Origin: an uncultured bacterium
GTDB lineage: Bacteria > JAAXHH01
Direction: 5' to 3'
DNA: 46,172 bases
Assembly: GCA_913051705.1 (NCBI GenBank)
Contig: CAJXCW010000008.1
Location: 1 to 46,172 of the forward strand
Within the stretch, counting starts at the first letter, position 1, and each line of letters begins with the position of its first letter. Under the pieces are notes generated by a model. The model saw only the letters and a program-made list of their open reading frames with translations. It was not told the DNA's origin and did not search any database. Positions 17,792-25,774 of this stretch are shown in pieces. Both the position numbers and the translations under genes were made by a program.

Positions 17792-18623
17792 AATCATCGC
17801 CGGCATAGGCACTTCTCATGTGCCCTCTCTCGGGGCTGCCCTTGACCACGGTAAAACGCAAACGGATTACTGGAAACCTCTTTTCGATGGTCTTGAACCT
17901 GCGCGCCGTTGGATTGCAGAAACCAATCCGGACGTCTGTATTATTATTTTTAACGACCATGCATCGGCTTTTTCACAGGCATTAATTTCCACCTTTGCCA
18001 TAGGGGTTGCCCCTGAATTTCAGCCGGCGGACGAGGGTTATGGACCACGTCAGGTGCCTGTGGTGAAGGGCGACGGCGAGTTGGCCTGGCATATCGCTGA
18101 GTCGTTGATTCTGGATGAGTTCGATATGACGATTGTCAATGAGATGCCGGTAGATCACGGCCTCACGGTGCCGCTGTCTGTGATGTACGATCAGCCTGCG
18201 GAATGGCCTTGTCGGGTGATTCCGGTGTGTGTAAACGTGATCCAATATCCTCAGCCGACAGCAAACCGCTGTTACAATCTGGGAAAAGCCATTCGCAGGG
18301 CGGTCGAATCTTACCCGGAAGACCTTCGGGTGGCTATTGTCGGTACGGGTGGTTTATCACACCAACTGCAGGGCGAGCGCGCCGGTTTGATTAACTCGGA
18401 ATTTGATACGACATTCCTTGAAAAGCTGGTCACCGAGCCGGAAACCATCAAGAGTATGTCACACACCGAATATCTTCGCGAGGCCGGTTCTGAGGGTATC
18501 GAAATGATCATGTGGTTCACCATGCGTGGCGCCCTTGATGATCAGGTCAATGAAATCTATCGTTTCTATCATGTGCCTGCCTCAAATACGGCATACGGTC
18601 TTCTGGTTCTTGAAAACGAATAA
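17784..18623 (+). CDS. ligB: protocatechuate 4,5-dioxygenase beta (catalytic) subunit
   Basis: The iron-containing subunit that opens protocatechuate between C4 and C5 to give 4-carboxy-2-hydroxymuconate semialdehyde. At 279 residues, the Fe(II) ligands of the class III extradiol family are visible: H12 (GTSHVPS), H59 (FNDHAS) and E240 (GSEGIEM). The acid/base histidine is in GTGGLSHQ. The start overlaps the end of ligA, with GGAGG in front. Confidence 0.97.
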   Translation: MAKIIAGIGTSHVPSLGAALDHGKTQTDYWKPLFDGLEPARRWIAETNPDVCIIIFNDHASAFSQALISTFAIGVAPEFQPADEGYGPRQVPVVKGDGELAWHIAESLILDEFDMTIVNEMPVDHGLTVPLSVMYDQPAEWPCRVIPVCVNVIQYPQPTANRCYNLGKAIRRAVESYPEDLRVAIVGTGGLSHQLQGERAGLINSEFDTTFLEKLVTEPETIKSMSHTEYLREAGSEGIEMIMWFTMRGALDDQVNEIYRFYHVPASNTAYGLLVLENE

Positions 18624-18635
18624 GGTGATTTTTAT

Positions 18636-19577
18636 ATGAAAATATGTATGGTAGGTGAAGGGGCTTTTGCCCGCAAGCATCTGGATGCCCTGGCGTGTAT
18701 CGATGGGATTGAAGTCGCTACGATCGTTGGTGGCGTTGCTAAGGACACCGAAGACCTGGCACGGGATCGCGGCATTGCCCACTGGACCACCGATCTGGAC
18801 AAAGGATTGTCTCAGCCGGATGTAGAAGCGGCCATTCTGACATCCCCGACACCGATACACGCCGACCAGGCTGTACAGGTGATGCGCGCGGGCAAGCATG
18901 TCCTGATCGAGATCCCGATGGCCGATTCCCTGGCCGACGCCGAACGGGTGGTGCAAGTGCAGAAAGAAACGGGCATGGTGGCGATGGTTAACCATGTCCG
19001 ACGTTTTAATCCCAGTCATCAATGGGTCCATAACCGGATAAAGACCGGTGAACTCACGATTCAACATCTGGTCGTGGAAACGTACTTCTTTCGACGGACA
19101 AATATGAATGCCCTGGGCCAACCGCGCAGTTGGACCGACCATCTGTTGTGGCACCACGCCTGCCATACGGTAGACCTGTTTCAGTATCAAACCGGCGAAC
19201 CCCCGGTAGATATATACGCCCTCAGCGGACCACATCATCCCGAACTCGGTATTGCGATGGATATGAGCATAGGCATGAAAACAGCTTCCGGTATCCTCTG
19301 CACGCAATCTATGTCGTTTAACAACGATGGTCCCCTTGGCACCTTCTTTCGCTATATCTGCGACAATGGGACCTATATCGCCCGCTACGACGAGCTGGTC
19401 GACGGCAAACAGCAACCGATTGACGTGTCGAACGTCGACGTGTCGCTAAACGGCGTCGAGCTGTGCGACCGCGAGTTCTTCGCGTCCATCAGAGAGGGCA
19501 GAACGCCCGGTACGAGTGTAGAGCAATGTCTTCCCGCCATGCAGACGCTGGATCGATTGGAGAAGGTGCTTAAATAA
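18636..19577 (+). CDS. ligC: 4-carboxy-2-hydroxymuconate-6-semialdehyde dehydrogenase
   Basis: An NAD(P)-dependent enzyme of the Gfo/Idh/MocA fold, 313 residues, that oxidises the ring-cleavage product (as its hemiacetal) to 2-pyrone-4,6-dicarboxylate. The Rossmann start is MVGEGAFARKHLDAL, and the usual EKP motif is replaced by EIPMADS, as in LigC proteins. The C-terminal alpha/beta domain carries HHACHTVDLF. It follows ligB by 12 bases. The assignment rests on family resemblance plus its place between ligB and ligI. Confidence 0.93.
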   Translation: MKICMVGEGAFARKHLDALACIDGIEVATIVGGVAKDTEDLARDRGIAHWTTDLDKGLSQPDVEAAILTSPTPIHADQAVQVMRAGKHVLIEIPMADSLADAERVVQVQKETGMVAMVNHVRRFNPSHQWVHNRIKTGELTIQHLVVETYFFRRTNMNALGQPRSWTDHLLWHHACHTVDLFQYQTGEPPVDIYALSGPHHPELGIAMDMSIGMKTASGILCTQSMSFNNDGPLGTFFRYICDNGTYIARYDELVDGKQQPIDVSNVDVSLNGVELCDREFFASIREGRTPGTSVEQCLPAMQTLDRLEKVLK

Positions 19578-19598
19578 CTGATTAGTTGAGGTCCAACC

Positions 19599-20474
19599 AT
19601 CGTTACCCCGGGCTATTTGCCTTTTCATCCAGAACCGAAAAAACCGGATCAGCCCCTACCGCCGGATACGTGTGACAGCCATTGTCATGTATTCGGTCCG
19701 GCGGCGATATTTCCGTTTGCGGCGAGCAGCACCTATGTGCCGGTAGATGCCCCCCAAGAGACGCTGTTTCAGCGTCACCGGCATCTCGGTATCGATCGGG
19801 CAGTGATAGTGCAGGCCAGTTGTCATGGCACCGACAACGCGGCGATGATGGATGCGCTGAAGGCCGGGGAGAACCGCTATCGTGGGGTGGCGGTGGTTGC
19901 CGATGATATTACCGATCATCAGTTGGCGGATATGCATGCCGTCGGTGTCCGGGGTGTGCGGTTCAATTTCGTGAAAAGATTGGGCGGCGGCAAACCGCTG
20001 GATGTCTACCGCAGGATTCTCGCTAAAATAAAATCGTTTGGATGGCATCTTATCGTCTATTTCGATGCCGAAGATCTTGAAGAGTTGACGCCGTTTTTAG
20101 AATCGATTGAGGTGCCTGTAGTCGTCGATCATATGGGCGTGGTCCCGGTTGAACAGGGGCTGGATTCCACCGCATTTAAACTGCTGCACCGACTGCTCCT
20201 CGGTGACGAAAAGTTCTGGGTGAAGATCAGTTGTCCGGAGCGCCTTTCAAAGACGGGGCCGCCCTATTTAGATGTCGACCCCATCACCCTGAAACTTCTT
20301 GAAAGTGTCCCTGATCGGGTGCTGTGGGGGACGGATTGGCCGCATCCCAATATGAAAACCCACATTCCGGACGACGGCCAACTGGTCGATCGAATCATGA
20401 GGATCTGTGATACCTCCGCGTTGCGGCAGAAGGTGCTGATTGATAATCCGACCCGGTTGTATTGGACGGACTAG
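19599..20474 (+). CDS. ligI: 2-pyrone-4,6-dicarboxylate lactonase
   Basis: An amidohydrolase-superfamily lactonase that opens 2-pyrone-4,6-dicarboxylate to 4-oxalomesaconate. The metal-site-like motifs are DSHCHVFGP near the N-terminus, VVDHMGVVP in the middle and GTDWPHPN near the end. The start is uncertain. The frame is open only from 19590 and has no ATG or GTG before the conserved part. TTG at 19617 has no good ribosome binding site; ATC at 19599 lies six bases after GAGGT and is used here as the outer limit. If TTG is used, the protein has 285 residues. The gene lies 21 bases after ligC. Confidence 0.9.
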   Translation: MVTPGYLPFHPEPKKPDQPLPPDTCDSHCHVFGPAAIFPFAASSTYVPVDAPQETLFQRHRHLGIDRAVIVQASCHGTDNAAMMDALKAGENRYRGVAVVADDITDHQLADMHAVGVRGVRFNFVKRLGGGKPLDVYRRILAKIKSFGWHLIVYFDAEDLEELTPFLESIEVPVVVDHMGVVPVEQGLDSTAFKLLHRLLLGDEKFWVKISCPERLSKTGPPYLDVDPITLKLLESVPDRVLWGTDWPHPNMKTHIPDDGQLVDRIMRICDTSALRQKVLIDNPTRLYWTD

Positions 20475-20574
20475 CTCATGTTACGTGCAAGACCTTGTAA
20501 CGCCCGCAGGAGCGGGCTCCTACCCACCAAACGCCCGCCTATCTTGGTAGGAGCTCGCTCCTGCGAGCGATATC
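20475..20574. repeat. dispersed palindromic repeat, family B copy 1
   Basis: This starts with CTCATGTTACG directly after the ligI stop and contains paired GC-rich palindromes: CGCAGGAGCGGGCTCCTACC and its opposite, GGTAGGAGCTCGCTCCTGCG. The same layout recurs at 41836-41948. It separates ligI from ligK within the operon and could act as an RNA-stabilising or attenuating hairpin. Confidence 0.8.
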
Positions 20575-20623
20575 AGAGATAAATACACCGCGTAATATTA
20601 GTGACTGACAAAGGGGAAACCAA

Positions 20624-21316
20624 ATGAAACCCGTAGCCGTTCGCCATATTGAGCGGACTGATGACGCTGTCGTAGAAAAGCTGGGTGCGCTGGGCGTGGC
20701 CACCGTGCATGAAGCTCAGGGCCGGGCCGGTTTGATGAAGCCTTATATGCGTCCTATTTACGCAGGCGCCAGAATCGCCGGCAGTGCCGTGACTGTTCTC
20801 ACGCAGCCGGGGGACAACTGGATGGTGCATGTAGCCATTGAGTTGTGCCGGCCCGGTGATCTTCTCATCGTCGCCTGCACAGCCGATAACACCGATGGCA
20901 TGTTTGGCGATCTGCTTGCGACGTCTGCCTTAGCACGCGGGGTTAAAGGGTTAATCACAGATACCGGGGTACGTGATGTGCGCGATCTGACGGAGATGAA
21001 TTTTCCAGTCTGGGCGCGGGCAATATCTGCCAAGGGTACGGTCAAAAGCACCCTGGGATGTGTCAATATACCGGTAGTCTGTGCCGGTCAGCTGGTTACG
21101 CCCGGTGACGTGGTCGTGGCCGATGATGATGGGGTGACGGTCGTGCCAAGAAAGAAAGCCCCCGATGTTTTACAAGCCGGCCTTGAGCGAGAAGCAAACG
21201 AGGTCGACAAGCGCGAAAAACTCGGCGCCGGAATGCTCGGTATTGATCTGTACGGGATGCGCCCAAAGCTGGAGCAAGCCGGGTTGATCTATCTGGATAA
21301 TCTGGATGAACTGTAA
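20624..21316 (+). CDS. ligK: 4-carboxy-4-hydroxy-2-oxoadipate aldolase
   Basis: A class II aldolase of the HMG/CHA type (RraA-like fold), 230 residues, that cleaves 4-carboxy-4-hydroxy-2-oxoadipate to pyruvate and oxaloacetate. The metal and catalytic loop is clear: [12 protein letters not shown], then [11 protein letters not shown] with the Arg-Asp pair that binds pyruvate and the divalent metal. AAAGGGG precedes the ATG. It is the final enzyme of the pathway, although not the last gene of the operon. Confidence 0.95.
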   Translation: MKPVAVRHIERTDDAVVEKLGALGVATVHEAQGRAGLMKPYMRPIYAGARIAGSAVTVLTQPGDNWMVHVAIELCRPGDLLIVACTADNTDGMFGDLLATSALARGVKGLITDTGVRDVRDLTEMNFPVWARAISAKGTVKSTLGCVNIPVVCAGQLVTPGDVVVADDDGVTVVPRKKAPDVLQAGLEREANEVDKREKLGAGMLGIDLYGMRPKLEQAGLIYLDNLDEL

Positions 21317-21348
21317 CTGCAGGGCGGGTGGCAGGTGGTAGGTAAGGG

Positions 21349-21450
21349 TTCGTCATTCCCGCAGGCTTTGAGCGGGCTTCTACGCCGCGAACAGCGGACA
21401 TCCAGCCTCTCCAAGCTATGGATCCCCGCTTAAAGCATGCGGGGTGACGG
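21349..21450. repeat. dispersed palindromic repeat, family A copy 3
   Basis: This begins with GTCATTCCCGCAGGCTTTGAGCGGG and then repeats 'tccagcctctccaagctatg' and the CCCCGCTTAAAG core seen at 3.5 kb, ending GGGGTGACGG. It sits between ligK and ligJ, inside an operon of same-strand genes, so it does not necessarily end transcription. Confidence 0.8.
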
Positions 21451-21521
21451 TTCTATTTACTCCGTTGTACCTCGATGATACGTGACCTTAATTATGAAAT
21501 GGAGTGCTAAGGAGTCAGCAT

Positions 21522-22541
21522 ATGATTATTGATTGCCACGGTCATTACACCACCGCGCCGCAGGAGCTCACAGACTACCGGGATCAGCAAATCGCCGATC
21601 TGGCCGAAGATCCTCTTTTTCAACATACCAAGGGGGTTATTTCTATCACCGACGATCAGATCCGGGAATCCCTGGAAGGCGCGCAGTTGAAACTCCAACG
21701 TGAGCGTGGTACCGACCTGACTATTTTTTCTCCTCGGGCGAGCAGGATGGCCCACCACATCGGTAATGAATCGACCAGTAAATACTGGACCGAGCATTGT
21801 AATGAAATGATCTATCGGATCACCCGGCTTTATCCGAATAACTTCGCCGGCGTCGCTCAACTACCGCAAACGCCCGGTGTGCCTCCTACGGTCTGTATCG
21901 CCGAGCTGGACCGTTGTGTCAACGAACTCGGTTTCATCGGTTGTAACCTGAATCCCGACCCTTCCGGTGGATACTGGACCGATCCGCCGCTTGGCGACCG
22001 GTACTGGTATCCGCTCTATGAGAAAATCGTTGAGCTGGATGTACCGGTTATGATTCACGTCAGTGCGGCTTGCAACCCCTGCTTTCATTCTACCGGCTCC
22101 CATTATCTCGGCGCCGATACCACGGCTTTTATGCAGGCGATGACGTCCGATCTGTTCAAAGACTTTCCTACGATGAAATTCATTATTCCCCACGGGGGTG
22201 GCGCGGTACCGTACCACTGGGGGCGCTTTCGCGGTCTGGCAGATATGATGGGCAGGCCGCCTCTACAGGAGTTGTTGCTGGACAATGTGTATTTCGATAC
22301 CTGCGTGTACCATCAGCCGGGCATCGATCTGCTGCTCAAAGTTATACCCGCAAAAAATATCCTCTTCGGGTCCGAAATGATCGGCGCCGTCAGAGGGATC
22401 GATCCGGAAACAGGGTATTACTTCGATGATACCAAACGGTATATAGACGAGTGTACCCAAGTAAGTGACGAAGATAAGGCGGCTATCTTTCAGGGTAATA
22501 TTCAGGAAGTTTTTAGTCGGTTGGTTTTGAGTAAAGAGTGA
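21522..22541 (+). CDS. ligJ: 4-oxalomesaconate hydratase
   Basis: A zinc-dependent amidohydrolase-fold hydratase, 339 residues from the chosen start, that adds water to 4-oxalomesaconate to make 4-carboxy-4-hydroxy-2-oxoadipate. Metal motifs are IIDCHGHYT at the N-terminus, MIHVSAAC in the middle and FGSEMIGAVRG near the C-terminus. The ATG at 21522 follows AAGGAG by seven bases and puts DCHGH at residue 4, as in the family. An in-frame GTG at 21504 is less likely. The stop codon lies inside a short AGAGTGA-type repeat. Confidence 0.94.
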   Translation: MIIDCHGHYTTAPQELTDYRDQQIADLAEDPLFQHTKGVISITDDQIRESLEGAQLKLQRERGTDLTIFSPRASRMAHHIGNESTSKYWTEHCNEMIYRITRLYPNNFAGVAQLPQTPGVPPTVCIAELDRCVNELGFIGCNLNPDPSGGYWTDPPLGDRYWYPLYEKIVELDVPVMIHVSAACNPCFHSTGSHYLGADTTAFMQAMTSDLFKDFPTMKFIIPHGGGAVPYHWGRFRGLADMMGRPPLQELLLDNVYFDTCVYHQPGIDLLLKVIPAKNILFGSEMIGAVRGIDPETGYYFDDTKRYIDECTQVSDEDKAAIFQGNIQEVFSRLVLSKE

Positions 22542-22590
22542 AGAGTTAAGAGTGCAGAGTAGAAGCAAAAGCATATTACTCTTCACTGCC
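22530..22590. repeat. AGAGTGA/AGAGTTA heptamer repeat with inverted copy
   Basis: Degenerate 7-base units (AGAGTGA, AGAGTTA, AGAGTGC) start within the last codons of ligJ. An exact 10-bp inverted copy follows (22537-22546 pairs with 22578-22587), giving a possible hairpin with a 31-base loop. It lies between ligJ and the tautomerase gene. Confidence 0.75.
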
Positions 22591-22610
22591 TTTAGATAAA
22601 GAGGTAAACG

Positions 22611-23687
22611 ATGACTGAAGGTATCCCCTGCACATGGATGCGCGGGGGTACATCCAAGGGCGCCTATTTTCTAAAGCAGGATCTGCCAGATGATGCAGAC
22701 CAGCGGGATGCGCTTTTGCTGTCCATCATGGGGTCGCCCGACCCACGCCAGATCGATGGGATCGGTGGGGCCGATCCGTTGACCAGCAAAGTCGCAGTGG
22801 TGTCCGGGTCTGAGCGTCCGGGGGTCGATGTCGAGTATTTATTCTTGCAGGTATTTGTCGATCAGGCTATTGTCACCGATAAACAGAATTGCGGTAATAT
22901 CCTGGCGGGGGTAGGGCCGTTCGCTGTCGAAAATAGGCTTGTACCAGCTTGTGACGGTGATACCGAGCTGGCGATCTACATGGTCAACAGCGATCAGGTG
23001 GCCATGGTGACCATCCAGACACCGGGCGGGGTCGTAACCTACCGGGGTGATGCCCGTATCGATGGCGTACCCGGTACGGGCTCGTCGGTGCTGGAAAATT
23101 TTCCAGAGGCGTCAGGCTCTACCTGTGGGGCGCTGTTGCCTACCGGCCGATCCATCGATGTCATCGACGGCGTGGAAGTGACCTGCATAGACAACGGTAT
23201 GCCCGTGGTTGTGCTACGTGCGGCGGATATAGGTATCAGCGGATATGAAAGTCGGGAAGAGCTCGACGCCAACACCAATCTGAAGAAAAAATTGGAGTCG
23301 ATCCGATTACGGGCAGGCCCGCTCATGAAACTGGGTGATGTCAAAGAGCAATCGGTACCGAAAATGACCCTTGTGGCCGCACCTCGCCACGGCGGCGCCA
23401 TTACCACCAGGACGTTTATACCACATCGGTGCCATGCGTCGATCGGCGTCCTGGGCGCAGTCAGTGTGGCGACGGCCTGTATGCTTCCGGATTCACCCGC
23501 AACGGCGTTATCCCATATTCCGGAGGGCGCTGAAAAACTGATCTCAGTCGAGCATCCGATCGGTGAGACCAGCGTGGTGATGCATGTGACCATTGACCAG
23601 CGCAACATAAAGGTGCATAAGGCAGCCATTCTGCGCACGGCACGCAAACTTTTTTCGGGATATGTTTTCCCTAATGTATCCACATAG
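22611..23687 (+). CDS. galD: 4-oxalomesaconate tautomerase, PrpF family
   Basis: A cofactor-free isomerase of the PrpF/diaminopimelate epimerase-like fold, 358 residues. Characteristic stretches are CTWMRGGTSKGAYF at the start, the SPDPRQIDGIGGADPLTSK loop, and DKQNCGNILAGVGPFA. In Pseudomonas GalD and the Sphingobium counterpart LigU, such enzymes interconvert 4-oxalomesaconate tautomers so that the hydratase can act. The position right after ligJ fits this role. An AGAGG site precedes the ATG. The galD name follows function; which of the two tautomerisation reactions it performs cannot be told here. Confidence 0.9.
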   Translation: MTEGIPCTWMRGGTSKGAYFLKQDLPDDADQRDALLLSIMGSPDPRQIDGIGGADPLTSKVAVVSGSERPGVDVEYLFLQVFVDQAIVTDKQNCGNILAGVGPFAVENRLVPACDGDTELAIYMVNSDQVAMVTIQTPGGVVTYRGDARIDGVPGTGSSVLENFPEASGSTCGALLPTGRSIDVIDGVEVTCIDNGMPVVVLRAADIGISGYESREELDANTNLKKKLESIRLRAGPLMKLGDVKEQSVPKMTLVAAPRHGGAITTRTFIPHRCHASIGVLGAVSVATACMLPDSPATALSHIPEGAEKLISVEHPIGETSVVMHVTIDQRNIKVHKAAILRTARKLFSGYVFPNVST

Positions 23688-23718
23688 ATCCACCAGATGA
23701 TTTATGAGGAGATAAAAA

Positions 23719-24933
23719 ATGGCCCGTATTGAAGATTTCGATTTGCCGCTGGCTTTTAAAGTAAACCCTCTTTCTGCGCCTCTATTGGACAGGCCATCTG
23801 ATTCAGAAGACACCGGGGAGATTGCTGTTCAGGTCCAGGTTCGGACGCTTGAGGGCATGCAGAAAGAGGCTGTGATCTCCAGTAATAGCGGCAACACCTG
23901 GCGGATGGTTTGCGATGAAGGGCATTATTTAAACGGGACGGACCTGGCGCCGTTTCCGCTGGGGTTTTACACCGCCGGGATGCAATTCTCCCTGATGTCG
24001 GAACTCCGCCGCCATGCCGGGATGCACCAGGTTGATTTGAAATCGATAGAAGTCATCCTGGACAATTATTATACGATGGAAGGATCCGCTTTGCGAGGCA
24101 CCATGATCGGTGGGGCGAAGTCGGCCGAGGTGTCCATCAAAATAGAATCAAACGCTTCTGAAGAAACGATCGGGCGATTAGTCCGCCTGGCCGAAGCGAG
24201 TTCCCCTGCCCATGCCATGATGCGCGACGCGATTGAGAACACTTTTTCCTTGAAATTCAATGGTCACAACACGTCGGTCGTTGATGTTAATCCATCACAC
24301 GCGGCACCTGTTCAAGATCCCGAGGAAACCTTCTTTGAGTCCATTCAATCCACCGATGATACGACATTTTTGCCGGACATCATTTCCAAGTTGAGTGACA
24401 CGGAAAAAGTGTTCGGTGTAGAAGGGGGCGCCGGTAGTAGTTTACATGCAGAACAAAAACGGACCCTTCACGTCCATGGCGAGGCCAGGACAATGGATGG
24501 CACGCTGATGGAAACCGTCGTTCAACCCTTTAAGCCTATGGGCAGCGCGTTCCGATTTGCATGTGATGAAACGATAGACGCGGGCGGCCAGGAGAGTGCG
24601 CCTCCGCCCCTGATGTATTTATCGGCTGGCGTTGGGTTTTGCTATATGACGCAAATAGGACGATATGCTCATATTACCAAACAGGATTTACAGAAGTATG
24701 AGATTGTTCAGAATAATGTGTTTACAACAAGCCGTTCTTCGGAAGATGGGGCACGGATCGGCCACGCTCATCCCTTTGATACCAGGGTGATCATGGAAGC
24801 CGACGAGTCAAACGAGATCGCACAGAAGACCCTCAGCATGGGTGAGCGCACCTGTTTTTTGCACGCCGCCATGCGCGGTCGTCATCCCTCTATTCTCAAG
24901 GTTGAATTAAACGGACAGTCGTTCGGATTGTGA
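23719..24933 (+). CDS. tandem OsmC-like domain protein
   Basis: A 404-residue protein formed by two OsmC/Ohr-like domains (about 30-185 and 245-400). The halves align around CDEG (C65) and CDET (C282), then YTAGMQFSLM versus LSAGVGFCYM, and SPAHAMMRDA versus RTCFLHAAMRG. In domain 2 both peroxidatic cysteines expected for OsmC are present (C308 and C379). In domain 1 the matching positions are Ser91 and about Pro163, so only the second half could act as a thiol peroxidase. The ATG has GAGGAG in front and follows galD by 31 bases, making it the last gene of the protocatechuate operon. Its role is unknown; peroxide repair or binding of a pathway intermediate are guesses. Confidence 0.85.
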   Translation: MARIEDFDLPLAFKVNPLSAPLLDRPSDSEDTGEIAVQVQVRTLEGMQKEAVISSNSGNTWRMVCDEGHYLNGTDLAPFPLGFYTAGMQFSLMSELRRHAGMHQVDLKSIEVILDNYYTMEGSALRGTMIGGAKSAEVSIKIESNASEETIGRLVRLAEASSPAHAMMRDAIENTFSLKFNGHNTSVVDVNPSHAAPVQDPEETFFESIQSTDDTTFLPDIISKLSDTEKVFGVEGGAGSSLHAEQKRTLHVHGEARTMDGTLMETVVQPFKPMGSAFRFACDETIDAGGQESAPPPLMYLSAGVGFCYMTQIGRYAHITKQDLQKYEIVQNNVFTTSRSSEDGARIGHAHPFDTRVIMEADESNEIAQKTLSMGERTCFLHAAMRGRHPSILKVELNGQSFGL

Positions 24934-25004
24934 GACGGCGGCATCGCTTACGCATGCGGATGCACTTATTGACTCATTGTGCCAACATGAAGAAGAGAGA
25001 ACCC

Positions 25005-25653
25005 ATGTCCGATGCCCCCCTGACCATGCCTGCCTACACCATAAAAATTGATAGATATGAAGAGGCGATAGAAAACTTTCGTCGTTTTGACAGCCGGAAT
25101 TAACTGACTAAAAACACTATATTGTTTGTAGGAAGTTCAAGCATTGTTTTATGGTAAACATCCCAGCCTTTCCCTGAATACCCCATAATTAATCGTGGTT
25201 TTGGTGGTGCGAGTCTCCCTGAAATCATCCATTATTGTGGCGATGTTATTAAAAAACATGCGCCATCTATACTCGTTATTGTATTGTGATATTGATGTGG
25301 AAAGGGGAAGATCACCGGACGTGGCTGTAAATGCGTTTAAAGACTTGATAAACAAGGTTAAAGATGACTTTCCCGAAACCCAAATTTTACTTCTTTCGAT
25401 GAAGCCGACTTTAATCGATGACTTTCTGGGAAAAGAGGGCCGTAAGAATAAGATCATCACCAATGAAAAATGGTTAGCCTATTGTAATGATGAAGAAAAT
25501 CTACACTATGTAGAAATTACAAATCCGATGTTAAACCCCGATGGTCGGTTGCGATCGGATATTTTTATTTCTGATGGCATGAGCCTAAATGCATTAGGTT
25601 ACACGCTTTGGGATCCGGTGATCAGGAAAAAAATTGCGAATCTAACCAAATGA
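25005..25653 (+). pseudogene. decayed SGNH/GDSL hydrolase gene
   Basis: Translating from the ATG at 25005 gives a recognisable N-terminus (RYEEAIENFRRFDSRN), an in-frame TAA at 25101, then NTILFVGSSSIVLW, which carries the family's block I serine region, a second TAA at 25155, and INRGFGGASLPEIIHY. A +1 shift at about 25275-25287 is needed to continue in the 25195-25653 frame with CDIDVERGRSPD, the catalytic-end block SDIFISDGMSLNALGY, and the stop. The usual DGxHLN active histidine is changed (MSLN). Two stops, one frameshift and a small deletion after LW show that the gene is dead. Base composition is AT-rich relative to its neighbours. Confidence 0.85.
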
Positions 25654-25720
25654 AAATAATACCAGTTGCCAAATTAAAAACCATATATGAATGTTTATAA
25701 TTGACTGAGAATAATATGGT

Positions 25721-25751
25721 TTTCAATTATAATTCAAAATTCATAATTCAA
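25721..25751. repeat. AATTATAATTC/AATTCATAATT heptamer-type repeat
   Basis: A degenerate run (TTCAATTATAATTCAAAATTCATAATTCAAC) in reverse orientation to the ATTATGA repeat after livF. It lies 23 bases upstream of the transporter start and may mark an insertion or recombination scar. Confidence 0.6.
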
Positions 25752-25774
25752 CAATGCGCGCAGGAGGTCATCGC

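Noticed and set aside
18582-19415. 277-codon minus-strand frame opposite ligC
   Set aside because: It is the antisense of a well-supported gene, with low-complexity His-rich translation and no motif.
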